NCBI GenBank assembly: GCA_017643325.1
Contig: JAEPNS010000013.1
Coordinates: forward strand, 1 to 20,162
Direction: 5' to 3'
Length of the DNA: 20,162 nucleotides
Source: Alphaproteobacteria bacterium
Lineage (GTDB): Bacteria; Pseudomonadota; Alphaproteobacteria; UBA6615
The notes under the pieces were generated by a model. It did not search any database, was not told where the DNA came from, and saw only the letters and a list, made by a program, of their open reading frames with translations. Made by a program: the position numbers and the translations under genes. The number at the start of each line of letters is the position of its first letter. Position 1 is the first letter of the stretch. This document shows positions 7,581-14,511 of the stretch, one piece after another.

Positions 7581-8693
7581 TTACGCCGGACTTGCCGAGT
7601 CTCCGTCCTCGACGACGGGCTCGGGAAGGTCGAGCAGTTCCAGCTCCGGTCCGGCCGCCGGCTCCACTTCCTCGAGCAGGTCTGCGAGCGCGGTCGTGAT
7701 GTCGGCTTCGAGCTCGAGGCATTCCTCGGTGTCGAGCACCGCCTCGGAGGCGTCGAGGTGCCGCCCGAACGCGGGCGCGTCGGTCACGGGCTCGACCATC
7801 GCGCCGACCATGTAGGTCTGCCGGTCCTGGCTGCCGCCGCCCGGCGGGATGAGCTCGATCTCGAGCTGACCGTTCGTCACCTCGACCTCGACCATCAGCG
7901 CACCGCCGCGCTGCTCGTTGACGTTGATCCCGTTGACCTCGTTCCGGGTCACGGTCGGGTTGCTGCCCGGCGTGGCCAGAACCGCCTGCGGCAGCCATTC
8001 TTCCGGCGGGTGATCGCCCAGCGCGACCTCGCGTCCGTTTACGATGACCTTCCCGCCCAGCGGCGACAGGTAGGTCTCCTCGCTGCCGATGTCGTCGGTG
8101 AACAGCAGCACCCGGTGGGTCCCGTTCTCCATCGGCGTGACGAACTTGTTCAGGCCGACCACGCCGTCCGACAGCAGGCTGTTGTTTCCCGGCCGCTGCA
8201 GCGCGCGCGGCTGTCCGCCCCGCAGCCGGTTGTCGCCCGGCGAGACCTTCTGGAATCCCGGCATCGCCCGGGAGTCGCGCGGCCCGAAGTCGAACCCCCG
8301 CGCGTTCGGCGGCAGACTGAAGCCCGGGTCGACAAAGGTTTTCATGATCTTCGGCGGACACAGCGCCGGTGTGGCGACCTGCGCGATCCGGTCCGCCGCC
8401 GCGATCAGCTGCGCGGGATCCGAGAAATTGCCGCTGCGCTGGAGCGAATTGATCGCCACGACCGCGCGCGACGCAATCTCCTGCGGGCGCGGGTTCCCCG
8501 ACATCAGGTAGTTGGAGATCGCCTGACGCCCCTGGACAGAACGGTTGCCGGCACCTGCCAGCACGTCCTCGGGAACAACGCCGTTCGACTGCTGCGCAAC
8601 GGCCGGCCCCGCAACGACGAGCGCGCACGCCACGGCAATCGCGGCCGCACCGGCAGTAGACAGGCGAAGTTTACGGGACAGGGGAGCATTCAT
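7581..8693 (-). CDS. Secreted protein of unknown function upstream of exopolysaccharide export genes
   Basis: No family recognised. The open frame extends to 8828, but the ATG at 8693 is preferred because it is followed at once by a classic Sec signal (n-region with SRKLRLS, Ala/Val core, cleavage after A33 in AVA-QQ) and has GGATG 7 nt upstream. The 370-residue precursor yields a periplasmic or exported protein with a helical N-terminal part (EIASRAVVAINSLQRSG, LIAAADRIAQVATPAL), a Pro/Gly/Arg-rich middle (SLPPNARGFDFGPRD), a beta-rich domain with LGGKVIVNGREVALGD and LMVEVEVTNGQLEIELIPPGG, and an acidic, Glu/Pro-rich tail. Only two cysteines remain in the mature part, permitting a single disulphide. 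It is probably the first gene of the transcript that continues into the barrel and OPX genes. A structural or accessory role in polymer export is inferred from position. Confidence 0.8.
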   Translation of the reverse strand: MNAPLSRKLRLSTAGAAAIAVACALVVAGPAVAQQSNGVVPEDVLAGAGNRSVQGRQAISNYLMSGNPRPQEIASRAVVAINSLQRSGNFSDPAQLIAAADRIAQVATPALCPPKIMKTFVDPGFSLPPNARGFDFGPRDSRAMPGFQKVSPGDNRLRGGQPRALQRPGNNSLLSDGVVGLNKFVTPMENGTHRVLLFTDDIGSEETYLSPLGGKVIVNGREVALGDHPPEEWLPQAVLATPGSNPTVTRNEVNGINVNEQRGGALMVEVEVTNGQLEIELIPPGGGSQDRQTYMVGAMVEPVTDAPAFGRHLDASEAVLDTEECLELEADITTALADLLEEVEPAAGPELELLDLPEPVVEDGDSASPA

Positions 8694-8886
8694 CGGCTTA
8701 CATCCGAGTTCTGGCACACAAGGTACGGACTGAAACCCTCCCCCGAGCGTTTCGTGACCAAACATATAGCAACGCCTGACGCCTCCATCCAGATGAAAAT
8801 TGTGTCTCGACGTGAGGTTGCGCCGCAATGGTTAATGTACTTGAAAGACTCTTTGCCCATCTTGACTGCCAATACTCGGTCCGCCG

Positions 8887-8901
8887 CGTGTTTGAAACAC
8901 G
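8887..8901. promoter_or_regulatory. Perfect 15-bp palindrome, candidate operator
   Basis: CGTGTTT-G-AAACACG: seven-base arms around one central base, with no mismatch. It lies in the middle of a divergent intergenic region, about 130 bp before the type I secretion start and 190 bp before the secreted-protein start. The size and symmetry fit a site for a dimeric helix-turn-helix regulator; the protein is unknown. Confidence 0.45.
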
Positions 8902-8915
8902 GTTCTCGCAACCGT
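8899..8915. promoter_or_regulatory. Second inverted repeat overlapping the 15-bp palindrome
   Basis: ACGGTT-CTCGC-AACCGT: six-base perfect arms with a five-base spacer, sharing three bases with the palindrome at 8887-8901. It could be a second operator half-site or a small hairpin if transcribed. No U-rich tract follows, so it is not a convincing terminator. Confidence 0.35.
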
Positions 8916-9031
8916 TACATCGCACGGAATTAAAATCTCGTTCGCCGTCCGCGTTTTTTGCTAGGTTGCGGGTGCTAAATTCATGATTCCACGGACCGAA
9001 TCGGTGCCCGTCCGCGAAGTACAGGCCTCCC

Positions 9032-11296
9032 ATGTCGCAAGATAACGCGTCCGACAACGCGCCGGAGCGCCGCGACGAGCCCGACCGGGAGCCCGGCCGG
9101 GTTGTCCACGTGCCGCGCGAGGAGGCGGGCGAACGCCGGTCCCGCGACGATATCGGCGTCGACACCCTCCTGCGCTGCCTGATCCGGCTGACCGTGCACT
9201 ATGGGCGCCCGGTCCCGGCGCCCGACATCCGCTCCGCCGTCCCGATACCGGAAAGCGGAATGACGCCCGAGACATTCGCGCGCGCGGCCGGGCGGCTGGG
9301 CTACGCAGTCCGCGACGTGCCGTTTGACCTGGACGCCGCGCAGGAAATGCCGGTCCCCTTCGTGCTGCTGGGCCGCGACGGCGGACCCTGCGCGCTCGTG
9401 CTGTCGCGCAGCGGCGACGAACTCGTCATATTCGACCCGATCGCCGAGCAATCGGTGCGCGTGAAGCCCGGCGCGGCGACCAACCTGGCCGACCGCGCGA
9501 TCCTGATAAAGCCTGAAGACAGCGTCGCCCCGCGCGCGAACTGGCGATCGATGATCGGCCAACGGGTCAAGGCGATCGCCTGGGAACTCGTACTCGCGTC
9601 GGTCTTCATCAACCTTTTCGCGCTCGCGAGCCCGTTGTTCATGATGACCGTGTACAACAAGGTCATCGGCCAGCGGGCACTGGAAACCCTCTGGGTCCTG
9701 GTCATCGCCGTCGTGACCATCGCGCTGTTCGACGTTCTCCTGCGCGCGGTGCGCGGCTACGTCTCGAGTTACACCGGCGCACGTCTCGACGCCCTGATCG
9801 GGTCCGAGGTTGTCCACCATCTCGTGCACCTGCCCTACAAGCATTTCGAGCAGACGCCGACCGGCGTGATCACCGAGCGCCTTCGACAGCTCGACACCAT
9901 CCGGCATTTCTTCTCGGGCCAGATGCCCATCACGCTCGTGGACATGGCATTCGTGATCCTGTTCGTCGCAGCGCTCTTCTTCATCAGCCCCCTGATCGCG
10001 TGGCTGGTGGTCGGCACCATGCCGGTGTTCCTGATCCTGTCGGTCCTTTTCCACCGCAAGCAAAAGGAGCTGATCGAGCAGGATTTCGTGGCCCACGCCG
10101 CCAAGGCGTCGGCGCTGAACGAGACCGTCAACAATGCGCTGACGATCAAGTCGATGGGGCTCGAATCCGACATCGAGAACCGGTGGAGCCAGCGCCTCGC
10201 ACTCGGCGCCTGGACCGGCTTCAAGGCCCACAACCAGACCAACATCATCAACATCGTGGGCGCCCTGATGCAGCAGATCGTGACCTATGGTGTGGTCGTG
10301 ATCGGGGTGCTCCTGATTCTGGAGAACCAGCTGTCCATCGGCGCCCTGATCGCCGCGAACATCCTCGCATCGCGCGCCATCGCGCCCGTCCGCCAGGTCG
10401 TCGGGGCCTGGCACCAGCTCCAGGAAGTGAAGGCCGCCTTCAACCGGCTCGACGACATCATGGACGAACAGTCCGATTCCGCGCCCGGCGCGACGAGCCC
10501 GATGCCGCCGATCCGCGGAAAGATCGACTTCGAGAAGGTGTCCTTCCGCTTTGCCGACGACCAGCCGCCCGTGCTGGACGACGTCAATCTGGCGATCCCG
10601 CAGGGCGCGATCGTGGGAATCGTCGGACCGTCGGGCTCGGGGAAGTCAACGCTTGTGAAGCTGCTCCAGGGGCTCTACCAGCCCGACACGGGACGGATTC
10701 TCATCGACGACACGGACCTCGCCCACATGTCGTTGCCGACCCTGCGCCAGCAGATGGGCGTCGTGCCCCAGGAGATTCAGCTTTTCGCCGGATCCGTTCG
10801 CGACAACATCGCGATGGGCTTGTCGGTGAAGGACCCGATGCGCGTGGTCGCCATCGCGCGTTTTGTGGGCGCGCACGACTTCATCCAGCGCCTCCCGAAC
10901 GGTTACGACACCGTCCTCGCCGAGCGTGGCGTCGGCCTGTCGTCCGGCCAGCGCCAGCTCATCGCCCTGGCCCGCGCGCTGATCCGCAATCCGCGCCTGA
11001 TCATCCTCGACGAGGCGACCAGCGCGCTCGACCTGGTGTCCGAGGAGACCGTGATGCGCAACCTGCGCCGGGTCGGCGGGGACCGCACGATCGTCATGGT
11101 CACGCACCGCACGGCGCCGCTTGCGATCTGCGACCAGGTCGCATTCATGAACGAAGGCCGTGTCGAGAAATCGGGCAAGCCGGCCGACGTGATCCCCTAT
11201 GCCCGCGACCGGATGAACGAAAGCCGGCGCCAGCGCCAGGAAGAGGGCGTTGCGCAGCAGGACAACGCACCGCCGGACGGTTCCGGGGGGCGCTGA
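9032..11296 (+). CDS. Type I secretion ABC exporter (permease-ATPase) with degenerate C39-like domain
   Basis: Inner-membrane ATPase of a type I secretion system, 754 residues, predicted to move an unfolded protein substrate through a HlyD adaptor and a TolC-like pore. Residues about 38-160 look like a C39 peptidase-like domain (IGVDTLLRCLIRLTVHYG ... GPCALVLSRSGDELVIFDP) in which the expected catalytic Cys and His positions appear to be Thr45 and Cys120, so it should bind rather than cut. Membrane domain about 180-480. The nucleotide-binding domain has Walker A GPSGSGKST near 531, signature LSSGQ near 635 (LSGGQ is more usual), Walker B LIILDE near 655 and the His switch VTHR near 689. The adaptor gene begins 4 nt after the stop. 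No RTX-type substrate and no TolC homologue are in the window. Confidence 0.95.
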   Translation: MSQDNASDNAPERRDEPDREPGRVVHVPREEAGERRSRDDIGVDTLLRCLIRLTVHYGRPVPAPDIRSAVPIPESGMTPETFARAAGRLGYAVRDVPFDLDAAQEMPVPFVLLGRDGGPCALVLSRSGDELVIFDPIAEQSVRVKPGAATNLADRAILIKPEDSVAPRANWRSMIGQRVKAIAWELVLASVFINLFALASPLFMMTVYNKVIGQRALETLWVLVIAVVTIALFDVLLRAVRGYVSSYTGARLDALIGSEVVHHLVHLPYKHFEQTPTGVITERLRQLDTIRHFFSGQMPITLVDMAFVILFVAALFFISPLIAWLVVGTMPVFLILSVLFHRKQKELIEQDFVAHAAKASALNETVNNALTIKSMGLESDIENRWSQRLALGAWTGFKAHNQTNIINIVGALMQQIVTYGVVVIGVLLILENQLSIGALIAANILASRAIAPVRQVVGAWHQLQEVKAAFNRLDDIMDEQSDSAPGATSPMPPIRGKIDFEKVSFRFADDQPPVLDDVNLAIPQGAIVGIVGPSGSGKSTLVKLLQGLYQPDTGRILIDDTDLAHMSLPTLRQQMGVVPQEIQLFAGSVRDNIAMGLSVKDPMRVVAIARFVGAHDFIQRLPNGYDTVLAERGVGLSSGQRQLIALARALIRNPRLIILDEATSALDLVSEETVMRNLRRVGGDRTIVMVTHRTAPLAICDQVAFMNEGRVEKSGKPADVIPYARDRMNESRRQRQEEGVAQQDNAPPDGSGGR

Positions 11297-11300
11297 CACG

Positions 11301-12740
11301 ATGCGTATGCCAGGGATCCTGCCCTTCGGACGCCGCGACACGGATGAAGACGAGCGCGGCGATGAACGCCGGACGAGCCTCGCCCTGCAGAACAGCGGCT
11401 TCGCGCGCGCGATCGCACCGGCGCGCTACGCCGATTTCCTCCCCGACGCCCAGGCCATTGCGGCGCGCGAACACTCGCCGCTGGCGCGCATCCTGATTAT
11501 CGCCGTCGCCGTCTTTACGATCCTGGCCCTGTTCTGGGCTGCGGTGGCCTCGGTCGAGAAGGTCGCGACCGCGCCCGGACGGGTCCGGCCGGACAGCCGG
11601 GTCAAGATCATCAACCATTCCGAGGGCGGGCGCGTTGCCGAGATCTTTGTCGTCGAGGGCCAGCGCGTCGCCGGGGGCGATCCCCTGGTGGAGTTCGACC
11701 GGGAGCTGCTCGAGGACGAAGTGGCACGGCTGCGCGAGGAGTGGGCGACCTTCGCGGCCCAGGCGGCGCGACTGGAGGCGGAATCGGTGAACGCGGACGC
11801 CGTCGTCTTTCCTGCCAGCCTCGACGGCGTCGATCCCGCCCTGCTGACCAGCCAGCGCGAGCTGTTCCGCTCGCGCCGGTCCGGCTTCGCCGCGCGCCAG
11901 CTCGCGGCGGACGAGTCCGTGACCCGGTTCGAACGCGAGGCGGAGGCGCTGCGGGACCGGATCGGGAGCCTTGAGGAGACCGTCGCGATCCGGGCCGACC
12001 AGGAAGACGCAACCCGGCGCGCCACCGAGCAGGGCTACTACTCGCGGCTGCGCTATCTCGCCATCAAGAACCAGCTTGTGGAATCCGAAGGACAGCTCGC
12101 GAGCCGGCGGGAAGAACTCGCGGCGAAGCAGGCGCAGCTGGCCGAGGCGCGCAAGCGGCGCGAGCAGATCGAGGAGGAATACTATTCCGACGTGCTCGAA
12201 CGGCTTGTCGAGTCACGCCAGCAGCGCGACAGCCTGGCGCGCGAACTCAGCCAGGCGGAGACAGAGAAGACCCGCCTCGTGGTTCGTGCGCCTGTCGACG
12301 GGATCGTCCAGAACCTGACGGTCACGAGCGTCGGCCAGTCCGTGAACGAGAACGAGCCGATGATGAATGTGGTCCCGACCGGCGATACGCTCATCATCGA
12401 GGCGCGGGTGTCGAACGAGGACATCGGCTTCATCGAGCTCGGCCAGGATGCCGAGATCCGCGTGAACACCTATGACTTCGTGAAGTTCGGGACCCTGCGC
12501 GGCAAGGTTACGCAGATCGCGGCCGACGCGACCGAGGACCCCGGCAGCGAGGGCTCGGTGTTCAACTACGTGGTGCTGCTCAAGACCGACAAGACGCATC
12601 TCGGGCCGACGCCGCAGGACCAGCCGGTCGTCCCGGGCATGCAGGTCACCGCGGATTTCAAGATCGGCGAGCGGACCATCCTGAGTTTCCTGACGGACCG
12701 TGTTGCACAGACGGCGGAAACAGCCTTGCGCGAGCGCTAG
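11301..12740 (+). CDS. HlyD-family type I secretion periplasmic adaptor
   Basis: Membrane-fusion protein of 479 residues linking the ABC exporter to an outer-membrane pore. Order: short charged cytoplasmic N-terminus, one TM helix at about residues 62-84 (RILIIAVAVFTILALFWAAVA), a first lipoyl/barrel-sandwich half (GRVRPDSRVKIINHSEGGRV, IFVVEGQRVAGGDPLVEFD), a long coiled coil of heptad-rich Glu/Arg/Ala sequence to about residue 330, the second lipoyl half (LVVRAPVDGIVQNLTV), and a beta-barrel part ending in PGMQVTADFKIGERTILSF. These are canonical HlyD/PrtE features. Start chosen at ATG 11301, 4 nt after the upstream stop with a G-run (11285-11290) ahead; an upstream ATG at 11250 would overlap the ABC gene by 47 nt, and ATG 11307 is also possible. 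Confidence 0.94.
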   Translation: MRMPGILPFGRRDTDEDERGDERRTSLALQNSGFARAIAPARYADFLPDAQAIAAREHSPLARILIIAVAVFTILALFWAAVASVEKVATAPGRVRPDSRVKIINHSEGGRVAEIFVVEGQRVAGGDPLVEFDRELLEDEVARLREEWATFAAQAARLEAESVNADAVVFPASLDGVDPALLTSQRELFRSRRSGFAARQLAADESVTRFEREAEALRDRIGSLEETVAIRADQEDATRRATEQGYYSRLRYLAIKNQLVESEGQLASRREELAAKQAQLAEARKRREQIEEEYYSDVLERLVESRQQRDSLARELSQAETEKTRLVVRAPVDGIVQNLTVTSVGQSVNENEPMMNVVPTGDTLIIEARVSNEDIGFIELGQDAEIRVNTYDFVKFGTLRGKVTQIAADATEDPGSEGSVFNYVVLLKTDKTHLGPTPQDQPVVPGMQVTADFKIGERTILSFLTDRVAQTAETALRER

Positions 12741-12761
12741 GGCGGGATCGTTTCCGGACCG

Positions 12762-13052
12762 TCAATCGCCCGGATAGGTGACGAGCAGGTCGCGCGTGCG
12801 CATGTCCGCGATGGCGGCCGCCACGTCTCGTGAAACGTCGTCGCCGGGCGCCTCCGGGAACGCAGCCCGGTAGGTCTCGAGCGCCTCGGGTTCCGTCGAA
12901 GGTTCGGCGAACAGCTTCCACAGCCCGCTCGTGACGGCATTCAGGTAGAAGACTTCACCGCTCGCGGGCTCGACGAGAAAAACCTCGTCGTCGAGCGTGG
13001 TCTCGGTCACCGCCGGATTGCGTACCAGTCGGGGTTCGGATGTGTCCGCCAT
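12762..13052 (-). CDS. PqqD-family small protein
   Basis: 96-residue protein of the PqqD fold family (PF05402). The segment EVFLVEPASGEVFYLNAVTSGLWKLF matches the family core, in which a small beta unit with a [Y/F]xLN motif is followed by the xGxxxW[E/K]L[L/F] helix; split here, the keys are GEVFYLN and GLWKLF. Family members bind peptides for radical-SAM RiPP enzymes (PqqD, RRE domains), but standalone copies also accompany HprK-related kinases in polysaccharide-associated loci (the HPr-rel-A type). Here it is 6 nt downstream of an HprK-like kinase and no radical-SAM enzyme or precursor peptide is visible, so the second setting fits better. GAGGG lies about 10 nt before the start. Role: possibly recognises a peptide or protein substrate for the kinase, by inference. 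Confidence 0.85.
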   Translation of the reverse strand: MADTSEPRLVRNPAVTETTLDDEVFLVEPASGEVFYLNAVTSGLWKLFAEPSTEPEALETYRAAFPEAPGDDVSRDVAAAIADMRTRDLLVTYPGD

Positions 13053-13058
13053 GTCGGG

Positions 13059-13922
13059 TCAGCCCTCGAATGCGTTCAGCAGCAGGTCGACGGCCGCCTC
13101 GCCATCGTCATACGCCAAGATATATCCCTCCACGCTGCCCGCAAGGCGGGTCATGGCCGCGACCACCGCGCCGGGACCGGCCGGCGACGTCGTTTCCTCG
13201 ATCAGCGTGCGGGCGATCTCGGCCGGTTGCGCCGCCTCCAGCCCGGCGGTGACACCCGCGCTCCGGCGCGGAACCACGATCGCACCGAGATCGACCTCTT
13301 CGCCGAACTTTGCGACCTCCTCGTCCTGCAGGTGGAGGTAGGCGATGGCGTCGTCGGTCATGTGCCAGCGCTGCTCGACCAGCGCGGCGAGCCCGTCGCC
13401 CGGCGGCAGGGGCTTGCGCGCCTTTGCGGCCAGGCCCAGAGCAACGGCGTGGTAGGGCGCGGCCTCGCCCGCCAGCAGGATACGGTCGTCGGCAAGATGG
13501 CGCGCGCCACGCACGGCGAGCCGCAGCGCGAGCGTCGACTTCCCGGCCTCGGCGGGTCCCGCGAACAGGATCGCCCGGCCCCCGATTTCCGCCGCCGCCG
13601 CATGGAGACAGTGCGCCGCCATGCCGTGGGCGAGGATGGCGTCGATGAGCAGGCCGGCAAGCGCGTTGGCGGCGTTGTTCGGATCGTCGGCGAGCGATTC
13701 GCCGCCGGGCCAGCTTTCCGCGCGGACCCGGAATCCGCTGCCGGCCGGCGCGATCGAGATATCCGGCGGTGCCGATACCCCGTCGAGCGGGCGGGCTGGC
13801 CAACCCGGCAGGAAAATGGACAGGGATTTGCGCAGAGCCGGCGCGTCGATATCGGAGGATATCCCGACGCGCAGTTCGCGGCCGCGGCCCGCGAAGGCCA
13901 GCGATGAAGTCGGGCCCGGCAA
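13059..13922 (-). CDS. HPr kinase-like (HprK-related) P-loop kinase
   Basis: 287 residues. Contains LHAAAAEIGGRAILFAGPAEAGKST, here the His107 motif and a Walker A at residues 121-130, then GARHLADDRILL with Asp145-Asp146, the acidic pair typical of HprK/P-fold kinases. The approximately 100-residue N-terminal domain and the C-terminal extension differ from the short alphaproteobacterial HprK that sits beside chvI/chvG and acts on HPr; the HprK/P carboxy-terminal signature loop was not seen. This places it with HprK-related proteins whose substrates are mostly unknown, one branch of which phosphorylates serine in peptides such as lasso peptides. It is tightly packed between regA (16 nt) and the PqqD-family gene (6 nt), so it may be part of a redox-responsive output. 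The substrate is not identifiable here. Confidence 0.85.
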   Translation of the reverse strand: MPGPTSSLAFAGRGRELRVGISSDIDAPALRKSLSIFLPGWPARPLDGVSAPPDISIAPAGSGFRVRAESWPGGESLADDPNNAANALAGLLIDAILAHGMAAHCLHAAAAEIGGRAILFAGPAEAGKSTLALRLAVRGARHLADDRILLAGEAAPYHAVALGLAAKARKPLPPGDGLAALVEQRWHMTDDAIAYLHLQDEEVAKFGEEVDLGAIVVPRRSAGVTAGLEAAQPAEIARTLIEETTSPAGPGAVVAAMTRLAGSVEGYILAYDDGEAAVDLLLNAFEG

Positions 13923-13938
13923 GAACGCCGCCTCCGCG

Positions 13939-14502
13939 CTACTCGCGCGGCGCGTGCTTCGCCAGGATCCGCTGCAGCGTGCGGCGATGCATGTTCAGGC
14001 GCCGGGCCGTCTCCGAGACGTTGCGGTCGCACTGCTCGTACACACGCTGGATGTGCTCCCAGCGCACGCGGTCGGCGGACATCGGGCGGTCCGGGGGCGG
14101 CGGCAACGCCTCGCCTTCGGCAAGCAGCGCCGCAGCGACCTGGTCCGCGTCAGCGGGTTTTGGCAGATAGTCGACGGCACCGGCTTTCACGGCGGCCACG
14201 GCGGTGGCGATATTGCCGTATCCGGTCAGCATCACGATGCGCGCATCGGGCCGCGCCTCGCGCAGCGCCTCGACGACCTCGAGCCCGCTTCCGTCGCCGA
14301 GACGCAGGTCGATCACGGCATATTTCGGCGGATGCCCGCTGACGGCGCGCAGCCCGTCCGCAACCGATTCCGCCACGTTTGTCTCGAAGCCGCGCCGCTC
14401 CATCGCCTTGGCGAGCTGGTTCCGCAGGTTTGCTTCATCGTCGACAATCAGCAGCGATGCGTCACCCGGCACCGCCACAGCCTGTTCCTGAGCTTCGATC
14501 AT
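13939..14502 (-). CDS. regA: Redox response regulator, RegA/PrrA/ActR family
   Basis: 187-residue two-domain response regulator. Receiver: acidic pair D21-D22, phospho-acceptor D65 in YAVIDLRLGDGSGLEVV, T93 in VMLTGYGN and K115 in DYLPKPA. A proline-rich linker (EALPPPPDRP) leads to a Fis-type helix-turn-helix, NVSETARRLNMHRRTLQRIL, near residues 160-180, which is highly characteristic of RegA/PrrA/ActR. In photosynthetic and other alphaproteobacteria this family controls respiration, carbon and nitrogen fixation and cytochrome synthesis in response to redox state. It lies 9 nt after the regB stop, so the pair is co-transcribed. The start ATG 14502 gives the usual family length. Confidence 0.96.
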   Translation of the reverse strand: MIEAQEQAVAVPGDASLLIVDDEANLRNQLAKAMERRGFETNVAESVADGLRAVSGHPPKYAVIDLRLGDGSGLEVVEALREARPDARIVMLTGYGNIATAVAAVKAGAVDYLPKPADADQVAAALLAEGEALPPPPDRPMSADRVRWEHIQRVYEQCDRNVSETARRLNMHRRTLQRILAKHAPRE

Positions 14503-14511
14503 GGGGTTCGA

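Larger units (their letters stand above)
8694..9031. promoter_or_regulatory. 338-bp divergent intergenic region, likely two outward promoters
   Basis: Separates the - strand secreted-protein operon from the + strand type I secretion genes, so it must hold promoters for both unless either is read through. It is noticeably richer in A+T than the flanks. It contains two overlapping perfect dyads at 8887-8915 (listed separately). On + the tract GTTTTTTG and GCTAAAT near 8953-8980 is promoter-like, but the spacing is shorter than the usual 16-18 bp. No tRNA or known riboswitch fold was recognised. Confidence 0.5.

Noticed and set aside
7581..8828. Longer N-terminus for the secreted protein (start at 8828)
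   Set aside because: It would put 45 residues ahead of a perfect Sec signal peptide; ATG 8693 is the sensible start.
8793..8933. 46-codon + strand open frame (starts MKIVSRREVAPQ) in the divergent intergenic region, considered as a type I or RiPP precursor
   Set aside because: No Shine-Dalgarno before the ATG, no double-Gly or other leader cleavage motif, no GC-rich third positions, and it runs across the two dyads. Better explained as noncoding.
12762..13922. Lasso-peptide or other RiPP cluster based on PqqD plus HprK-like kinase
   Set aside because: No cyclase, protease, radical-SAM enzyme or precursor peptide is visible; the exopolysaccharide-associated HprK-related/PqqD pairing explains the two genes more simply.
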